From: Isoetes taiwanensis
Lineage: Eukaryota > Streptophyta > Lycopodiopsida > Isoetales > Isoetaceae
Assembly (NCBI GenBank): GCA_021234155.1
Contig: JAJEKV010000062.1
Span: forward strand, 1,284,602-1,348,601
Reading direction: 5' to 3'
DNA length: 64,000 nucleotides
Every line of letters starts with the position of its first letter. The stretch's first letter is position 1. The position numbers and the translations under genes are program-made. Positions 13,560 to 24,944 of the stretch are shown here, in pieces. A model generated the notes under the pieces. That model had not been told where the DNA came from, ran no database searches, and saw only the letters and a list, made by a program, of their open reading frames with translations.

Positions 13560-13681
13560 GGCGGATCAGCCCTGTGGCTGAAATAAACTACCATGTGATA
13601 GCCTTGGCAGTTCTTCAAGTTAGGATAATCTATTATTGCATTATGAGAACTGTGCCAAGCTGCTGCATGCCTTTCCTGCTT

Positions 13682-13789
13682 GAGAACAGTTTGCATGAGA
13701 TTGTGCTTGTTCATTTTGTTAGATCTATAAGAACAACTATTCAATATCAGCTGTCATCAATAACTTCCATCAACAATTTGTTTCGCTGC
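13682..13789 (+). repeat. 108-bp direct repeat left of PPR, copy A
   Basis: GAGAACAGTTTGCATGAGAT through TTTCGCTGC, repeated at 14,372-14,481. It overlaps the end of the Dof gene tail. Confidence 0.85.
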
Positions 13790-13930
13790 AAGTATGAGAT
13801 CTAGTTTTATAACAAAGACCTTTTGAAAAATTAGTCAAAATTTAAGTGTCTTTTTATAAGTTGCCCTTGAGTCTGATATTTTGAGTCTGATATGTGATTG
13901 TGATGCTGGCAGAACCACTGGTTGTGACAC

Positions 13931-14280
13931 TAAAATTTTTGTTGAAAAGATATTCCAATATGATGGACTGTGATGATTTCAGCATATATACACAACATGA
14001 GCAAGCTCATTTGGCTTTAGATTGTTTCAAGGAAATGCAACAGCATTGAATAAAGGTCAGATAGGTTCGCATTTTCTAGCTTTCTGGAAGCATGTGGGAC
14101 TTATGTGCCATCACAAATGGCAGATGCATTTATATGAACAGGTCATTGGTGGTGGAGACCAATATTGGAACAATTGCTTAAAATACTCTCATTCGTAGGT
14201 ATGCCAAGTGTGAGTAGTTTGGAAGAAAACAAGCAAGGTCTTGGTCTGCTCTAGTTGCACCAGACTATTCAACTGTTTGC
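13931..14280 (+). pseudogene. PPR protein fragment, copy A
   Basis: Codes in broken frames for WTVMISAYI, then LALDCFKEMQQH, FSSFLEACGTYVP, and NTLIRRYAKC, where an indel interrupts the GSLEEASKVL seen in copy B. This is the plant pentatricopeptide repeat pattern (N-LI-x-Y-AKCGS-LEEA). PPR proteins bind organellar RNA. Only about two repeats are present, without start or C-terminal domain, so this is a fragment. An internal TAA precedes NTLIR in both copies. Confidence 0.75.
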
Positions 14281-14371
14281 AGTTTCAGCATTATTTGTGT
14301 TCATTATTTCAGCATTATTTGCAGTACATCATTGCCAGCCAAGATATCTGATATGAACAGCATGACTTTGC

Positions 14372-14481
14372 GAAGAACAGTTTGCATGAGATTGTGGTTT
14401 GTTCATTTTGTTAGATCTATAAGAACAACTATTTAATATCAGCTGTCATCAATAACTTCCATCAACAATTTGTTGCGCTGC
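14372..14481 (+). repeat. 108-bp direct repeat right of PPR, copy A
   Basis: Second copy of the repeat at 13,682-13,789, about 690 bp downstream. The pair brackets the PPR fragment. Confidence 0.85.
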
Positions 14482-15287
14482 TACATAAATAGAACTTAAT
14501 AAATATTTTGCGTTGCCCTTGATAAACAGCATTATTCTAGTTCGTCAAACAAAACCAGCAGATAATGAGGTGATATCATGATGATAGCTTTTAACTAAAC
14601 TAACTTATAGATCAATATAGCCAGTATTATTCATTGACATCCGATTAGGATGCATAGATATCTAAATATTACAAACTTTCGTGAATGTCTACTTGTTGTT
14701 TTGTGTGTCACTGCTCAGTTTCTGCAGAAGCTATCTGCATCCTTTGAAGACCATGCAGACAGTGCAGTCACCGGCGCTTGTCCCTTCTTCAGTGCACTTC
14801 CATTTTTTATTCTTGTAAGTCACCAGCGCTTTTTTGGAAGGTTGGATCTCTAGTAGTGGAGGTGAAACCTGTATTCTTAAATCCAGCATTATGATACATT
14901 TTGTGAAATCGAGGGGGATTTATCAACAGTGCTTACAAATTACTTCTTAAGCTCTTAATTGAGATCTATATATATGATTCCCTTTAGCACAATGAAGAAC
15001 GTAAACACATCCATGTAAGTTACATATGCTCTCATTAACCTTGAACCCGCTACGGGGCTTGCGGTTTTCATACATATTACAAACATGAGATAGCTTGTGA
15101 GAATACCCAATGGTAAGTTATCTGATAGAGCAGCAGACTTCACTACCAGCTCAGAAATACCCATACCATAGAAAGAATGTCATCGTATAAAGGGCCAACC
15201 ACGGTAGCCTTTGGCCTGATGCAAAACAATGTGTCATTAGAGACCATGGGGTTCAAATCTTTTCTAAAATCACAAGTTTACCATGCT

Positions 15288-15379
15288 TACGGTGATTTTT
15301 GGAGAAAATGGAAAGACACTTATGTTTATTAACATATCTCTTGTGAGTCAAATTTGGATGAGACTTAAAACTCTCTCTG
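15288..15379 (+). pseudogene. Kinesin-14 motor exon a, copy A
   Basis: Damaged form of the copy B exon at 60,694-60,782: codes for GNGKTLMFINIS after a corrupted LGG, then SNLDET. A GTAAGC donor follows at 15,380. The motif is the late motor-domain strand of kinesins. Confidence 0.65.
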
Positions 15380-15504
15380 GTAAGCTATCTTTATCTTTCT
15401 TTCGGCATGAATTCTAGTGTTGGAATGCTGGCGGCTGGGTTTCACTTCTAACAGGACTTTAAAGATATCATCTGGATATATTTTGTTGCATTCTTGAACT
15501 TGGA

Positions 15505-15662
15505 CAGCTATACAACTTGGGTAGGTCAATAACAAAACCACCCTACAAAAGAATATAATGCAAAAGAAAATTGTTACGTCTTAAGAAATTAGTTAGTTGT
15601 TGGAAGAACAAGCAAAGTAGAAAGGCGGACGATGATGTCTTGAAGAAGTAAAAGCATGAAAT
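15505..15662 (+). pseudogene. Kinesin-14 exon b (post-motor), copy A
   Basis: Counterpart of 60,917-61,062. The DNA for KKLVSCW-K is visible but the frame is broken by indels. Identification rests on copy B. Confidence 0.6.
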
Positions 15663-15777
15663 TTTCAAATGAAAAATTTGGGTCATGATGGCCATTTACT
15701 TTTATATATGAAATTATTTTTCCTTATCTATGTATGAGGTACTTCAAGCTCATATTCTTAGGCTCAAAGCGAATTTT

Positions 15778-17863
15778 GCATGGTGAATGGCCAACTAATT
15801 GAAGTTTCTCCTACAACCTTAAGCTTGATTTTGCAAAAGCTTATAGCGATTGTCGGTGGGAATTCATGCATCGTTGTATGCTATTGCTGGATTTGGGGAA
15901 CAATTCACGCCGGATATTATGGTTTGCATATCTACGCTTTCGGTGTCTGTTCCATGGTGAGCCGTCATATGCCTTTTCACTTTCGGTGGTGGTATTAGCC
16001 GGGGGGATGCCCTTTAGCACCATTGCTTTTCACAATTGTTCGGAGGCTTTGTCCGCGATTATTCACCATTACAGCGGCAGAGGGACTTCTCCATGGTCTT
16101 GCAATGGAGGCCCGGCACACCTAGGTTTGCAATCAATATGGGGCGACCCGTTCCTCTTCCTAATTAAGCTAATGATGAGAATCTTGCCTTACGCCAAAAT
16201 GCTTTTAGACACTTTTCAGCGGCCAGGTGTTCTTGTGGGGGTTGGCGAAGTGTAATGCGACTTTGTGGACATTGGATAATCGGGACTCAGGCATGTGTTC
16301 CGCGATTATCCATGGAAATTACTTGCGCATGGAGCCCGGGGCCATCAAGTTGTTGGGGATTCGGTTGGCATCCATGTTACTATGGGAGTGCATGGGGAGG
16401 AGATCATTAGAGGTTTGGAGAAGCACTTGTTACGGTGGTCCCTTTGCTAAGTTGTCTCTTGAGAGGTAAGCATTACATTGGCCAAGTCGGTCCTTAGTAG
16501 TACCCATGTTTATATGGCATCCTTCTTTGCTAGCACCTGAGATCAAAGTCGTGAGCTCATTGCAATAGTTTGGAACTTTATTTGGGAGTCTTGAGGAAGG
16601 TCTTTTGTGGTTAAGGTGGCTTGGTGAAGTGCATCCTTCCAAAATGGTGATGCGGGTATGATGGACTTCTTCTTGCGAGCAAAGTGCTTATTTCAAAGTT
16701 CATTTGGAATTCTGAATGGTGAGGATGATTCTCAGTTCCGCCTTCTTAGAACAAGCTCTTGGTCCTTTTGTATCCCTCTAGGCAGAAAGGTACGTCAAAC
16801 CAGTCCTACCTTGGGCTTTATTTGGACTCTGCAGCCTTTTCCAAGCGCTTCTCCATTTTTGCGTGGCTTGTTGGCGGCATGGGAAGCGGTCAGGACATCT
16901 TTTACAGCCATGCCCCTCTATCCACACCCTATTGAAGACTCCATGGTGGTGGGCACCCTTTGCCTCCGACCCTTAGCACCTCCATTTGGCGACCTCGGTT
17001 CATCCCCTTACACGGAGGCGTTGGGTTCTTGCGGGGTGTTGTCTCTATTCAAGCATGGTATGAGGGAGGTAAGCCTACTATCTTGGCACGAATTTTGGGG
17101 CAAAGTTCTGCTCTCTGGTTATGGGATGTATCTACATGGGAGAAGGTCGCGAAAATTTGCCCTCATAGTGCAAGTTGGTCTTTGCTGAAGGTGCCATGGG
17201 ATTTGTCATGAAAACATTCCACAAGGCAAGCAATTTGTCGGATCGAGTATATCGCCTTCTTTACCACCACAACCCCTCGGGTTGCGGATGGGTGGCACCT
17301 GCATGTTCCACAACCCCTTTTGTGTGGTACATGGCGATGGCTTTGGGGCGGGTTGCTCCCACCCTAAAGTCTCTGTACTGTGGTGGCAGATTATCCGCAG
17401 GTGCAGTGCGGGTTAATGCCTTTAGACATGCGGCTATGATCACTCGCATATCTCGGTATGCGCTTTTGCCTCTCGGGCGTTGAGACTCTTGAGCATTGTC
17501 TCTTTGATTGTCTGAGGTTCAACCAGCGTGGTCGGCTACAAAGGTTTGTTTAACGGTACATTGGATTTGCCGATGCATCCTTTTGGCGTCCTATCCCCAG
17601 CGCATGGCCTCGGCTAAACAAAGGGCATTTCATCTTGGTTCGGTTGGCTCCTATGGTCGATATGGGGTCGCGCATTTCACATCTTTCAGGTCATTTATTC
17701 ATGCACTGCGGTGTTATTACGGTGCAGGAAAAAAAGATATTGACCCTACGGTGTTCTTCCTTGACTTCGTGAACTGGTGGAGGCATATCTGGATTGATAT
17801 CTTGAATTGATTCTTACCATTAGCTGCATGATGAATGGCCAACTAATTAGCGAAGTTTCTCCT
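15778..17863 (+). mobile_element. L1-like RT fragment with flanking repeats, copy A
   Basis: Starts at a 41-bp repeat (15,778-15,818) with LDFAKAY-like coding just inside it. It continues through a damaged YADD region near 16,135, a KLLGI block, and a C-terminal zinc-finger (zf-RVT) region near 17,400-17,520, then ends at a second repeat (17,821-17,863). The frame is broken many times. See copy B for the clearer version. Confidence 0.75.
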
Positions 17864-20800
17864 CTGGCTTACTTAGAGTATTTGTGGTGGCAAAGAATGT
17901 ATTTGACATCATCACCATCAATGGGATTTGTCGGAATAGAAATCTGATTACTAGTGGATGATATCGGCCATCTGTGAGTGCTAGCATGTTATCACGATAT
18001 ATATACAAACCCAAACCCACCAAACTACGTAAAATGGAACTTGAATCGATACTAAGTGAACAACTAATTGCTTGCCATTTCCAAGATAACCTCTGAATGG
18101 ACATGCCTACGTCAGAGTTTCTAACTTCCGTTTATTTAAAATGGTTGTAATTAGTTGTCTAGAATCATATATTTATCATAATTCTTACTCATGTAAATTC
18201 GTCGTGGGAATTGTGTCATTTATATGTTTTTAACTTCTATTATAGCAGCTCTTTCTTTTCAATCTTTTACGGCATGTTTTTGGAAGTTTCAAGCATTGGA
18301 TTGTTGGAATATGGGTAGTAATTCTTGGCGTACCATCTTGAAGAATGCAAATTTGGACATTTCTGATTCAGCTATTGTTGTTTGGGTTGATGAGGGAAAC
18401 TCAAAAGCATGAATGCTAGAAATGGGTTTTCAAGAGAAAATGCACAAAATAAGATAAAGCACAATTTACATTTGTAGGCACCACGAGGGAAATAAAAAGC
18501 GGAGACCACTTGCTAAATGGAATTGTGTTAGATAAAATTATAGAAGGATTTATGTGATTTCATTGTTTGGTGGGGCTTGATTCCTCAATTCCTCAAATAA
18601 GTACAGAAAGGTTTTTTAAAGCACCACCTTGTGATGCATCAGCATCTTGTTTCCTTATAGTAGACCCTTTCCTCTTTCTTCCTATTTTAATTGAAGTTCC
18701 AAAGGAGTAAACTTGCTAGAGGGCTACATGGTTGCCAACAAATAATTTCCCATAGGTATATTGCCAAACAAATATTAGTGGAGATGATTAAGTAACAAAG
18801 CAAACACAAGATGTCATCTTAAACAACAACCCTTACACAGATATACTTCGCAAGGCATTGTGCGTAAACAATTCTCAAAGTTCAATCCATGGCACAAAAT
18901 GCCCTTTATTGGTGGGGCAATTCATGTAACTATCAATTTTTGTGTTCCAATCTAATATGATCTGAAACATCTTAACGCCGTGTATACATCGAATTACTTT
19001 TGCATTGAACACTCAACAAATATTAGCAAGGACATGCATGAACAGTCCTTCACTCTCCCCATCCTCCAACCTCTACTTATGCAACTTTAGACATGTTGAT
19101 GTTGTTCTTGATGCGAATAGTACTTTATAGTCATGCCAACTCACTTGAGCACATGTGTTCCCCCCCCCCAACATCTTTCTTTTCCTTTTCCTTCAACCAC
19201 CCCCTTCAAAAAATATAAAAAAAAAATAAAAAAATTAAAATCATAAAAATAAAGCATTCATTCCTAATCCTTTTGCCCCAAAGCCTGTCCTATTGCTAGT
19301 GATCATGTCATGTATATGTCGTGTCTCTATATATGAGTTAGATCAATCTTTGTGTGAAAGGATTTTGTATTGCTTGATATCATGTAGTATATGAGTATAG
19401 ATACAACATATATGACTAGCGTGGATTAAATTATGTGGATTAGGTATATATGATTATTTGTATATGTTGATAAGATCAATTGTGTGAAGGATTCAATGAG
19501 GAGGATGATAGAAAAATGAGCAGGGAAATATTAGATACAAATTCAAAAGTTGGAGCCCTTGGATTGGCTCATAATGGATGGGAGTGTAAATATAAGGTGC
19601 AGTATTAGAGTTGGAAGGACGGTCGACACACGGAAAATGGCCTGCGTTATATAAAGATAAAAGCAATTATCAAAATAATAATCGGAGGATTAAAAGGCCA
19701 TGGAAGGAGGGCCGAGGGATAATTGCGCTGGCGACATATCTGGAACCGAGGGATAAGATCGGTGTTACGTAAAGAGAATGTATTATTAATTAGTGGAGGG
19801 CGCGGGATTAAGACTCACGTGCGTGGTGAGGCCGGTGGCACACCACGAATAGGCAATCACGAAAATTAATAAAGGTGGTAACCATCCAGGACACAATAAA
19901 ACCAGTATACATTAAATTTGGCATAAAAAATTTTTGCGGGAAGATGGAGATCGGTATAAAATCTACTCTTTGTAGATCGAGAGAAGGAAAAGAGATAGAA
20001 TAGAAACACTTCGATTCAGGTGAAGGCGCGGCGGGGAATCTCCTATATATCGGTTGGAGAAGGGGAAGAGGATCATGGATGTAACAACACAAGGAGGGGC
20101 GAGGGAAGGCGGCCAAGAAAAAGAGGAGATCTAGAGCCCTAGGAAATTTGTGATCCCTTAACAAAGACCTTGAGGGCCGCAAGCCCTTGGTGCATTTGCA
20201 ATAGGAGTGTCTCTATTTTGGAAAGGGGAATAAGCTCTGCATTACTGTGCTAGGGTACATTGCCTATATTGTGACTAAGATATCTTAAGGACTAAGATAT
20301 GATGCCCTTAGGAAGCCACCTCCGCCCACTTTGAACATCTAGATTGCCCCAAGCATTTTGATATGAACACCATTTTTGTGTATGCCTAGAAAGCCATTAC
20401 TTGTGTATGCAAGTACGGCCCCAACATTTAGATTGCATCAAAAATAAAAAAAATAACCTTATTAGAAGTGTGGTATTTGTGGAAACTTATGCATTTTGCT
20501 CCATCATAGTTGGAGCTTTGCAAATGATTTAATAACATAATATTTTATGCAAACAACATAAATTTATGACCTCATATTCAATGTCTTGCTATAGTAGATC
20601 CTATTATATTTGACATAATGAAAATCAAAATACCCGATTCTATAGATATAGTATGAGGCACATGCTACATAGATCTTGAGGTGCGCCCTAGACCTCGAAG
20701 TCCCCAAGATCGGTCAATCCTACGTTGTGGGGGTCTATTGTGTGAATATAGTCAATGAGATGGTTTTTAAAATATGATATATAGGGCTGCCTACATATAC

Positions 20801-21055
20801 ATGGATTTTGTTTGATACGATATGAATACGGGTCTTGCTAAAGTAACTCAATGTTCTACAGAATATGCTTTGATCAATACCACTAACAAACATATATTAT
20901 TATTTAGGTCTACAGATCGATTAATATGATTCACCGCCACGGAATGAATTCGGCAAGGGCACCTTTCTATAGTTAGACCAATTTCCCTTAGGACCTCCAA
21001 GTTGTTTTGCTACATATTGACCTCCAAATCAATTTAACCTTGGGATGCAATTAAG
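17864..21055. other. No gene recognised
   Basis: The part up to 18,595 matches copy B (63,277-64,000). From 18,596 on I see AT-rich sequence, a C9 run at about 19,161, an A/T-rich run at 19,208-19,255, and a GC-richer purine-rich patch at 19,960-20,140. The patch gives a 124-codon minus-strand frame without recognisable domains. Confidence 0.5.
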
Positions 21056-21960
21056 GCATGTCTTGACCAGCATTCAAGCATGTAGTGCAACACTGACTAC
21101 ATTGACATTACATTGGCAAATGCCACTAAACATTGCATAAACAGAAAAACTTTTGACACCCATGGAAGTTATAAAACATCGGAACTAGAAGTATGAGCGG
21201 GCCTCTGATCGTTCATACAACTTTAAAACTCGTTTAATACCTTGCTTTTAAACAGAGACATGGTATACCTAGAGTTTTAACATTTTTTTTTCATAAAGTG
21301 ATTTAAAGAGGCAGCTAAACAAAATGGCAAATGAGAACGCACGTAATATTGACGGGCTTGTCTTAGAGCTATTCAAATGGGAAGGGAGGACCTTATAAGC
21401 ATTTGAGGACGAATGAATCGGCGATAAAAAGGCTTGCCTCATACATAGCGAATCTGTAAGTTCATAGGCGTACATAAAAATGGCGGTGGGACATATGTGC
21501 AATTAAGGCATGTAATGCGTAGTGGGTTGAATTTTCGTAACATTTAAACATGTAGTGCAACACTGACTACATTATTATCGAATGCCACTAAACATTGCAT
21601 AAATAGAAAAACTTTTGACACCCATGGAAGTTATAAAACATCAGAACTAGAAGGATGAGCGGGCCTCTGATCGTTCATACAACTTTAATACTCGTTTAAT
21701 ACCATGCTTATAAACAGAGACATGGTACACCTAGAGTATGGTACACCTAGAGTTTTTTTTTTTTTTTTCATAAAGTGATTCAAAAGGGCAGCTAAACAAA
21801 ATGGCAAATGACAAAGCACATAATATTGATGGGATTGTCTTAGAGCTATTCAAATGGGAAGCTGAGGACCTTATAGCGATTCGGCCGAGATGAATGAATT
21901 TGACAATCATACATAGCGAATCTGTAAGTTCATACATTACAAAAAAATGGTAGTAAGCGG
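21056..21960 (+). repeat. Tandem pair, period about 470 bp
   Basis: TGTAGTGCAACACTGACTAC occurs at 21,081 and 21,551, and the following 400 bp match, including ATGGAAGTTATAAAACATC and LELFKWE-like coding near 21,365 and 21,845. The second unit runs directly into the reverse transcriptase of the LINE to the right, so the unit is probably that element's upstream part duplicated. Confidence 0.85.
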
Positions 21961-23345
21961 ATGTGCAAAACCATCGCACCATAATGGTAGGTAGTACATT
22001 TGCTAAATTCTTTGGGAGGATTCTTGGAAGCAAAAATAAGCAATTTAGGCGAGAACAACATGCAAAAGAACAATGGGGAGGGGGCTTTTGTAAGCAATAC
22101 AATACTTTGGATCACATTTTGAGTTTGAGAACTCTGTTTGAAAAAACTAAGAAACCGAACAAAGCATTGTTTTTGGCATTCATTGATTTTACTAAAGCTT
22201 TTGATACCATTTCGGGAGAGCTCGGGAGGCGAGAATGGAACATCTAGGAGTCCCAGCGGTTTGAAAGGTGTGGTGTCTGGCTCTATGAGGAGGTAATAGC
22301 AAAGCTCCCTTTTGATATTTCAACTGAAATCCACAACACGATATGGGTTAAACAAGGCTCTCCCCTATCGCCCAATAAATTTCGGTGGTTTTATGGACAA
22401 ACTAGAGGAATGGCTCATAAGCGGAGGACATCTTTGGATCAATGATAGGCAACTTTCTTATCCTATTATTTTTATATGTTGATGATGTGGTCTTGATATC
22501 AAAAACCCTTACACAAGTCTGGAGATAAAATGGCCCTTTATGGGATGATCTTATGCTGCCATAAAGCCTTTACACAAGTGGAGCTTAAATGTTTTTTGAA
22601 CTTTACTAGATACGGTTATATTATATGGCTCGGCTATTTGGGGTCCTCATTTCATCTAGATTATGGAAACAAGTGGAAGGAATTCTTGAGTTACTTTTGC
22701 GGGAAGAACAAGGAATTTGAGCAAGTTCCATATGCTATTATGCTTGCTAAGATAGGATTCCTTCCATGGAAGGTGAAGCTATTTGTGGGGCGCTTGCTTT
22801 TGTCAATCGTATTAAGGATATGGATGAGAATAGGCTGTCTCGAATCGTAGCTAAGATATCAATGCATAATAGTTGTTTGGCAGATGTAAGAAAGTGGCTA
22901 AAAGATGGTATTTCGGAACCGAGAATGGCCTAGAAATGCGGATGAAGGCATCGAGAGATCTAGTTCAATAGAAAATAGTTGAGAAACTTTGAGATAAGCA
23001 TGGAACAGAATTGACTTTTATAAAAAATGAAATCAACTCAATGCTTCTATACTGTGGGCAATATTACTTGACAATCCAGCCCCTCTGGAAAGCTAAAATT
23101 ATAACTCGTTACAGAACAAGATCTCATAAGCGAAAAGTAGAGACGGGCAGATGGACAAAGATATGACGATTAGACCGCCTATGTACTTTCTATACTCTGA
23201 GGGGATGGTAGAAGATGAGGAGCATTTCTTGCTGAAATGTAATGCTATACGAACATTAGATGGAAACATGGAATATATTTCTTGAATATTCATTCTTTGT
23301 TTCTAATTTGTCACTCCATGACCTTGTTGGGTCTTAAAGTGCGTA
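21770..23345 (+). mobile_element. LINE-2 (FIDFTKAFDT type) remnant
   Basis: Coding blocks in order: LELFKWE (about 21,845); TIMVGSTFAKFFGRILGSK (21,977-22,033); YNTLDHILSLRTLFEKTKK (about 22,098-22,155); the RT catalytic AFIDFTKAFDT (about 22,177-22,209); FLYVDDVVLIS (about 22,470-22,502), which holds the second catalytic aspartates; LYGSAIWGP (about 22,606-22,645); and a C-terminal VEDEEHFLLKC (about 23,205-23,240). This is a non-LTR retrotransposon RT with the terminal EDE-H-C motif. Several frameshifts make it inactive as read. No poly-A tail or target duplication was identified, and the 5' half is missing. Confidence 0.85.
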
Positions 23346-24650
23346 ATCTAATAAATTGATTGATTGATGTCAATCCAAAATCTGATGGACAATCTTTGCA
23401 TATCTTGTTTAAGTACAATTTTTAGGAAAGGTAGTTTTTTAGTTTAGTATAGTACGCTATATCAAACTGCCAACCAAATACCTTTATAGAATTAGATATT
23501 GGTTGTTTTAGATATTCCATCTTTCTTTTGTTGTTTTAGAAGGCTGCCACAACCACCCAAGTTATCAGTGCCACGCAATTTTCGTGTAAAAAGATTAATA
23601 ATAGGGGACATGACCATGTTTTTGCATCAAATCTCAAGTACACAATGTCTAGAGTGATCTAGTCACGAATCATTGGGACTTGAAACCCCCCTCCCCTCCC
23701 TCCCAACAGTAAACTCAATGTTCTATAGAATATGCTTTGACCAATACCACTAGCAAACAGATATTACTCTTTTTTCAAATTAGATCTATAGATTGATTAA
23801 TATGATTTACTGCCATGGAATGTGATATGGTGGTGCTCGGGGAAGTGGCTGTTGAGCAAGAGAAAGAGAAAGAAAGACCAAACAGAGCTAAGTAAATTAA
23901 TCCCTAGTGTGAAAGGGGTCTAAACTAAGGTTAAGGTCCAATGTAAAAAGAAAAAAAAGGCCCAAGGTTTAAAATTAAAGTTTCAAATCCTTTATGCCCA
24001 TTTATTTAAAAACAAGGGATATTTTAGAAAAAAAAGAGGCCAACTATTTTTATGAGCATTGTATTATATTTAAAAGGCAAAACCTTTTAAACAAAGTTTA
24101 AAATGAAACGCACTAATTTGCTCAAAACGCACTTCAAAAGGAATCTTTGAAAGATTCCCTAAAATTCCCCCAAAAAGGTCCCTTTTCATGGTATATTTGT
24201 GACAAGTGTGACAATTTGAAAATTTTAGGCATCATTTTTGAGGGGGGATGTGAACTTAGCTTCCATTCAAAATTGTTTGACATCCCTTTTTGGCCCCCCT
24301 AGTTTGGTTTGAGAAATAGTAATATTTTCAAAAACTAAACAAAATAGACATTGAAAAAAGCGACAAGCACACTAAAGTGCCAAAAAAGGTATTTTATTCA
24401 AAGTTTTCAAAATCGATTACAAAACTATGAACAAAGCGTAAAAATGCAACACATTTTGACATTGCCTCATTGAAGCAAACATTTTCACATGAAAGTATGC
24501 CTCATTGAACAAACTTACACTTTGAGCGCAAGTTGGGTCGAAGGCGCTTCGCTCTTCGTCTTATATACTTGCTCTTATTTGCTCATCCAGATCTTGCTAT
24601 AGACTTATGTATACCGCGATGACAATGCGTGGACATAACGTCTTCAAAAT
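23346..24650. other. No gene seen
   Basis: AT-rich spacer with short homopurine and homopyrimidine patches. A 50-bp block around 23,705-23,760 (CTCAATGTTCTATAGAATAT) repeats a block at 20,845-20,900, both followed by similar text, suggesting an old duplicated repeat. Confidence 0.5.
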
Positions 24651-24662
24651 AAATTTACGGGT

Positions 24663-24942
24663 GGTATAAATTTATACCACAATAGGTAGTCTTTGTCTGC
24701 GAGATATAACATGCCGGAGAGTTCGCATGGTATAAATTTATACCGCAAAATGGACTCGGCGGTATAAATTTATACCGCCAAAGAGGACTCGGCGGTATAA
24801 ATTTACCGCCAGAGCTCTCTTGATTCCTTCTTGAGAGCTCCCATGGTATAAATTTATACCGTGAGAGCTCCTTCATTATACCGCGAGAGCTCTCTCGGTA
24901 TAAATTTATACCGCGACAGCTCTCTCGGTATAAATTTATACC
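24663..24942. repeat. Cluster of seven GGTATAAATTTATACC palindromes
   Basis: Perfect 16-bp palindromes at 24,663, 24,729, 24,761, 24,845, 24,897 and 24,927, one shortened copy at 24,794 and a half copy near 24,875. Most are flanked by CGG/CCG, extending some palindromes to 18-20 bp. Spacers contain a second palindromic word, GAGAGCTC or GAGCTCTC. Spacings are 66, 32, 33, 51, 52 and 30 bp. Each unit could form a hairpin or a symmetric protein-binding site. Confidence 0.95.
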
Positions 24943-24944
24943 GC

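Larger units (their letters stand above)
10118..13804 (+). pseudogene. Dof-domain transcription factor-like gene, copy A
   Basis: Starts at the ATG behind the module 3 TATA box and ends at the TAG at 13,802-13,804. Order: lysine-rich N-terminus; acidic repeats of the type ELFDxDLPxLEEHxDMLD (about 10,420-10,800); WDEFDxML repeats (about 10,860-11,090); GEFDFDALLAG (about 11,155); Dof finger 1 (about 11,328-11,500); a conserved downstream block; Dof finger 2 (12,606-12,770); the downstream block again; and a hydrophobic tail. Many frameshifts are present, most of them absent from the equivalent place in copy B or E, so read errors are likely. Plant Dof proteins bind AAAG-core DNA in the nucleus and normally carry one finger near the N-terminus. 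This one is atypical in position and number. Confidence 0.7.
33..18595 (+). repeat. Copy A of large duplicated segment
   Basis: Continuous colinear match to copy B: 33-9,985 pairs with 40,261-50,442 and 9,986-18,595 pairs with 55,260-64,000. Shared landmarks include the TATA/ATG modules, LINE-1, the Dof gene, the PPR and kinesin fragments and the L1-like RT. Copies differ by many 1-5 base indels and by changes clustered at CAG/CTG-like sites. Because copy B reaches the window edge while still matching, the true right end lies beyond this window. Could be a segmental duplication or two copies of a very large mobile element. Confidence 0.9.

Noticed and set aside
33-18595. LTR retrotransposon interpretation of the A/B unit
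   Set aside because: No gag, protease, integrase or RNase H of LTR type, no primer-binding site and no long terminal direct repeats were seen; the RTs are of LINE type.
19808-20182. 124-codon minus-strand frame
   Set aside because: It lies in a purine-rich patch that suppresses stops on the other strand. No domain or duplicate supports it.
24663-24942. Possible CRISPR array
   Set aside because: The repeats are 16-bp perfect palindromes with spacers of irregular length that share a common word. The context is a eukaryotic genome and no cas genes are present.
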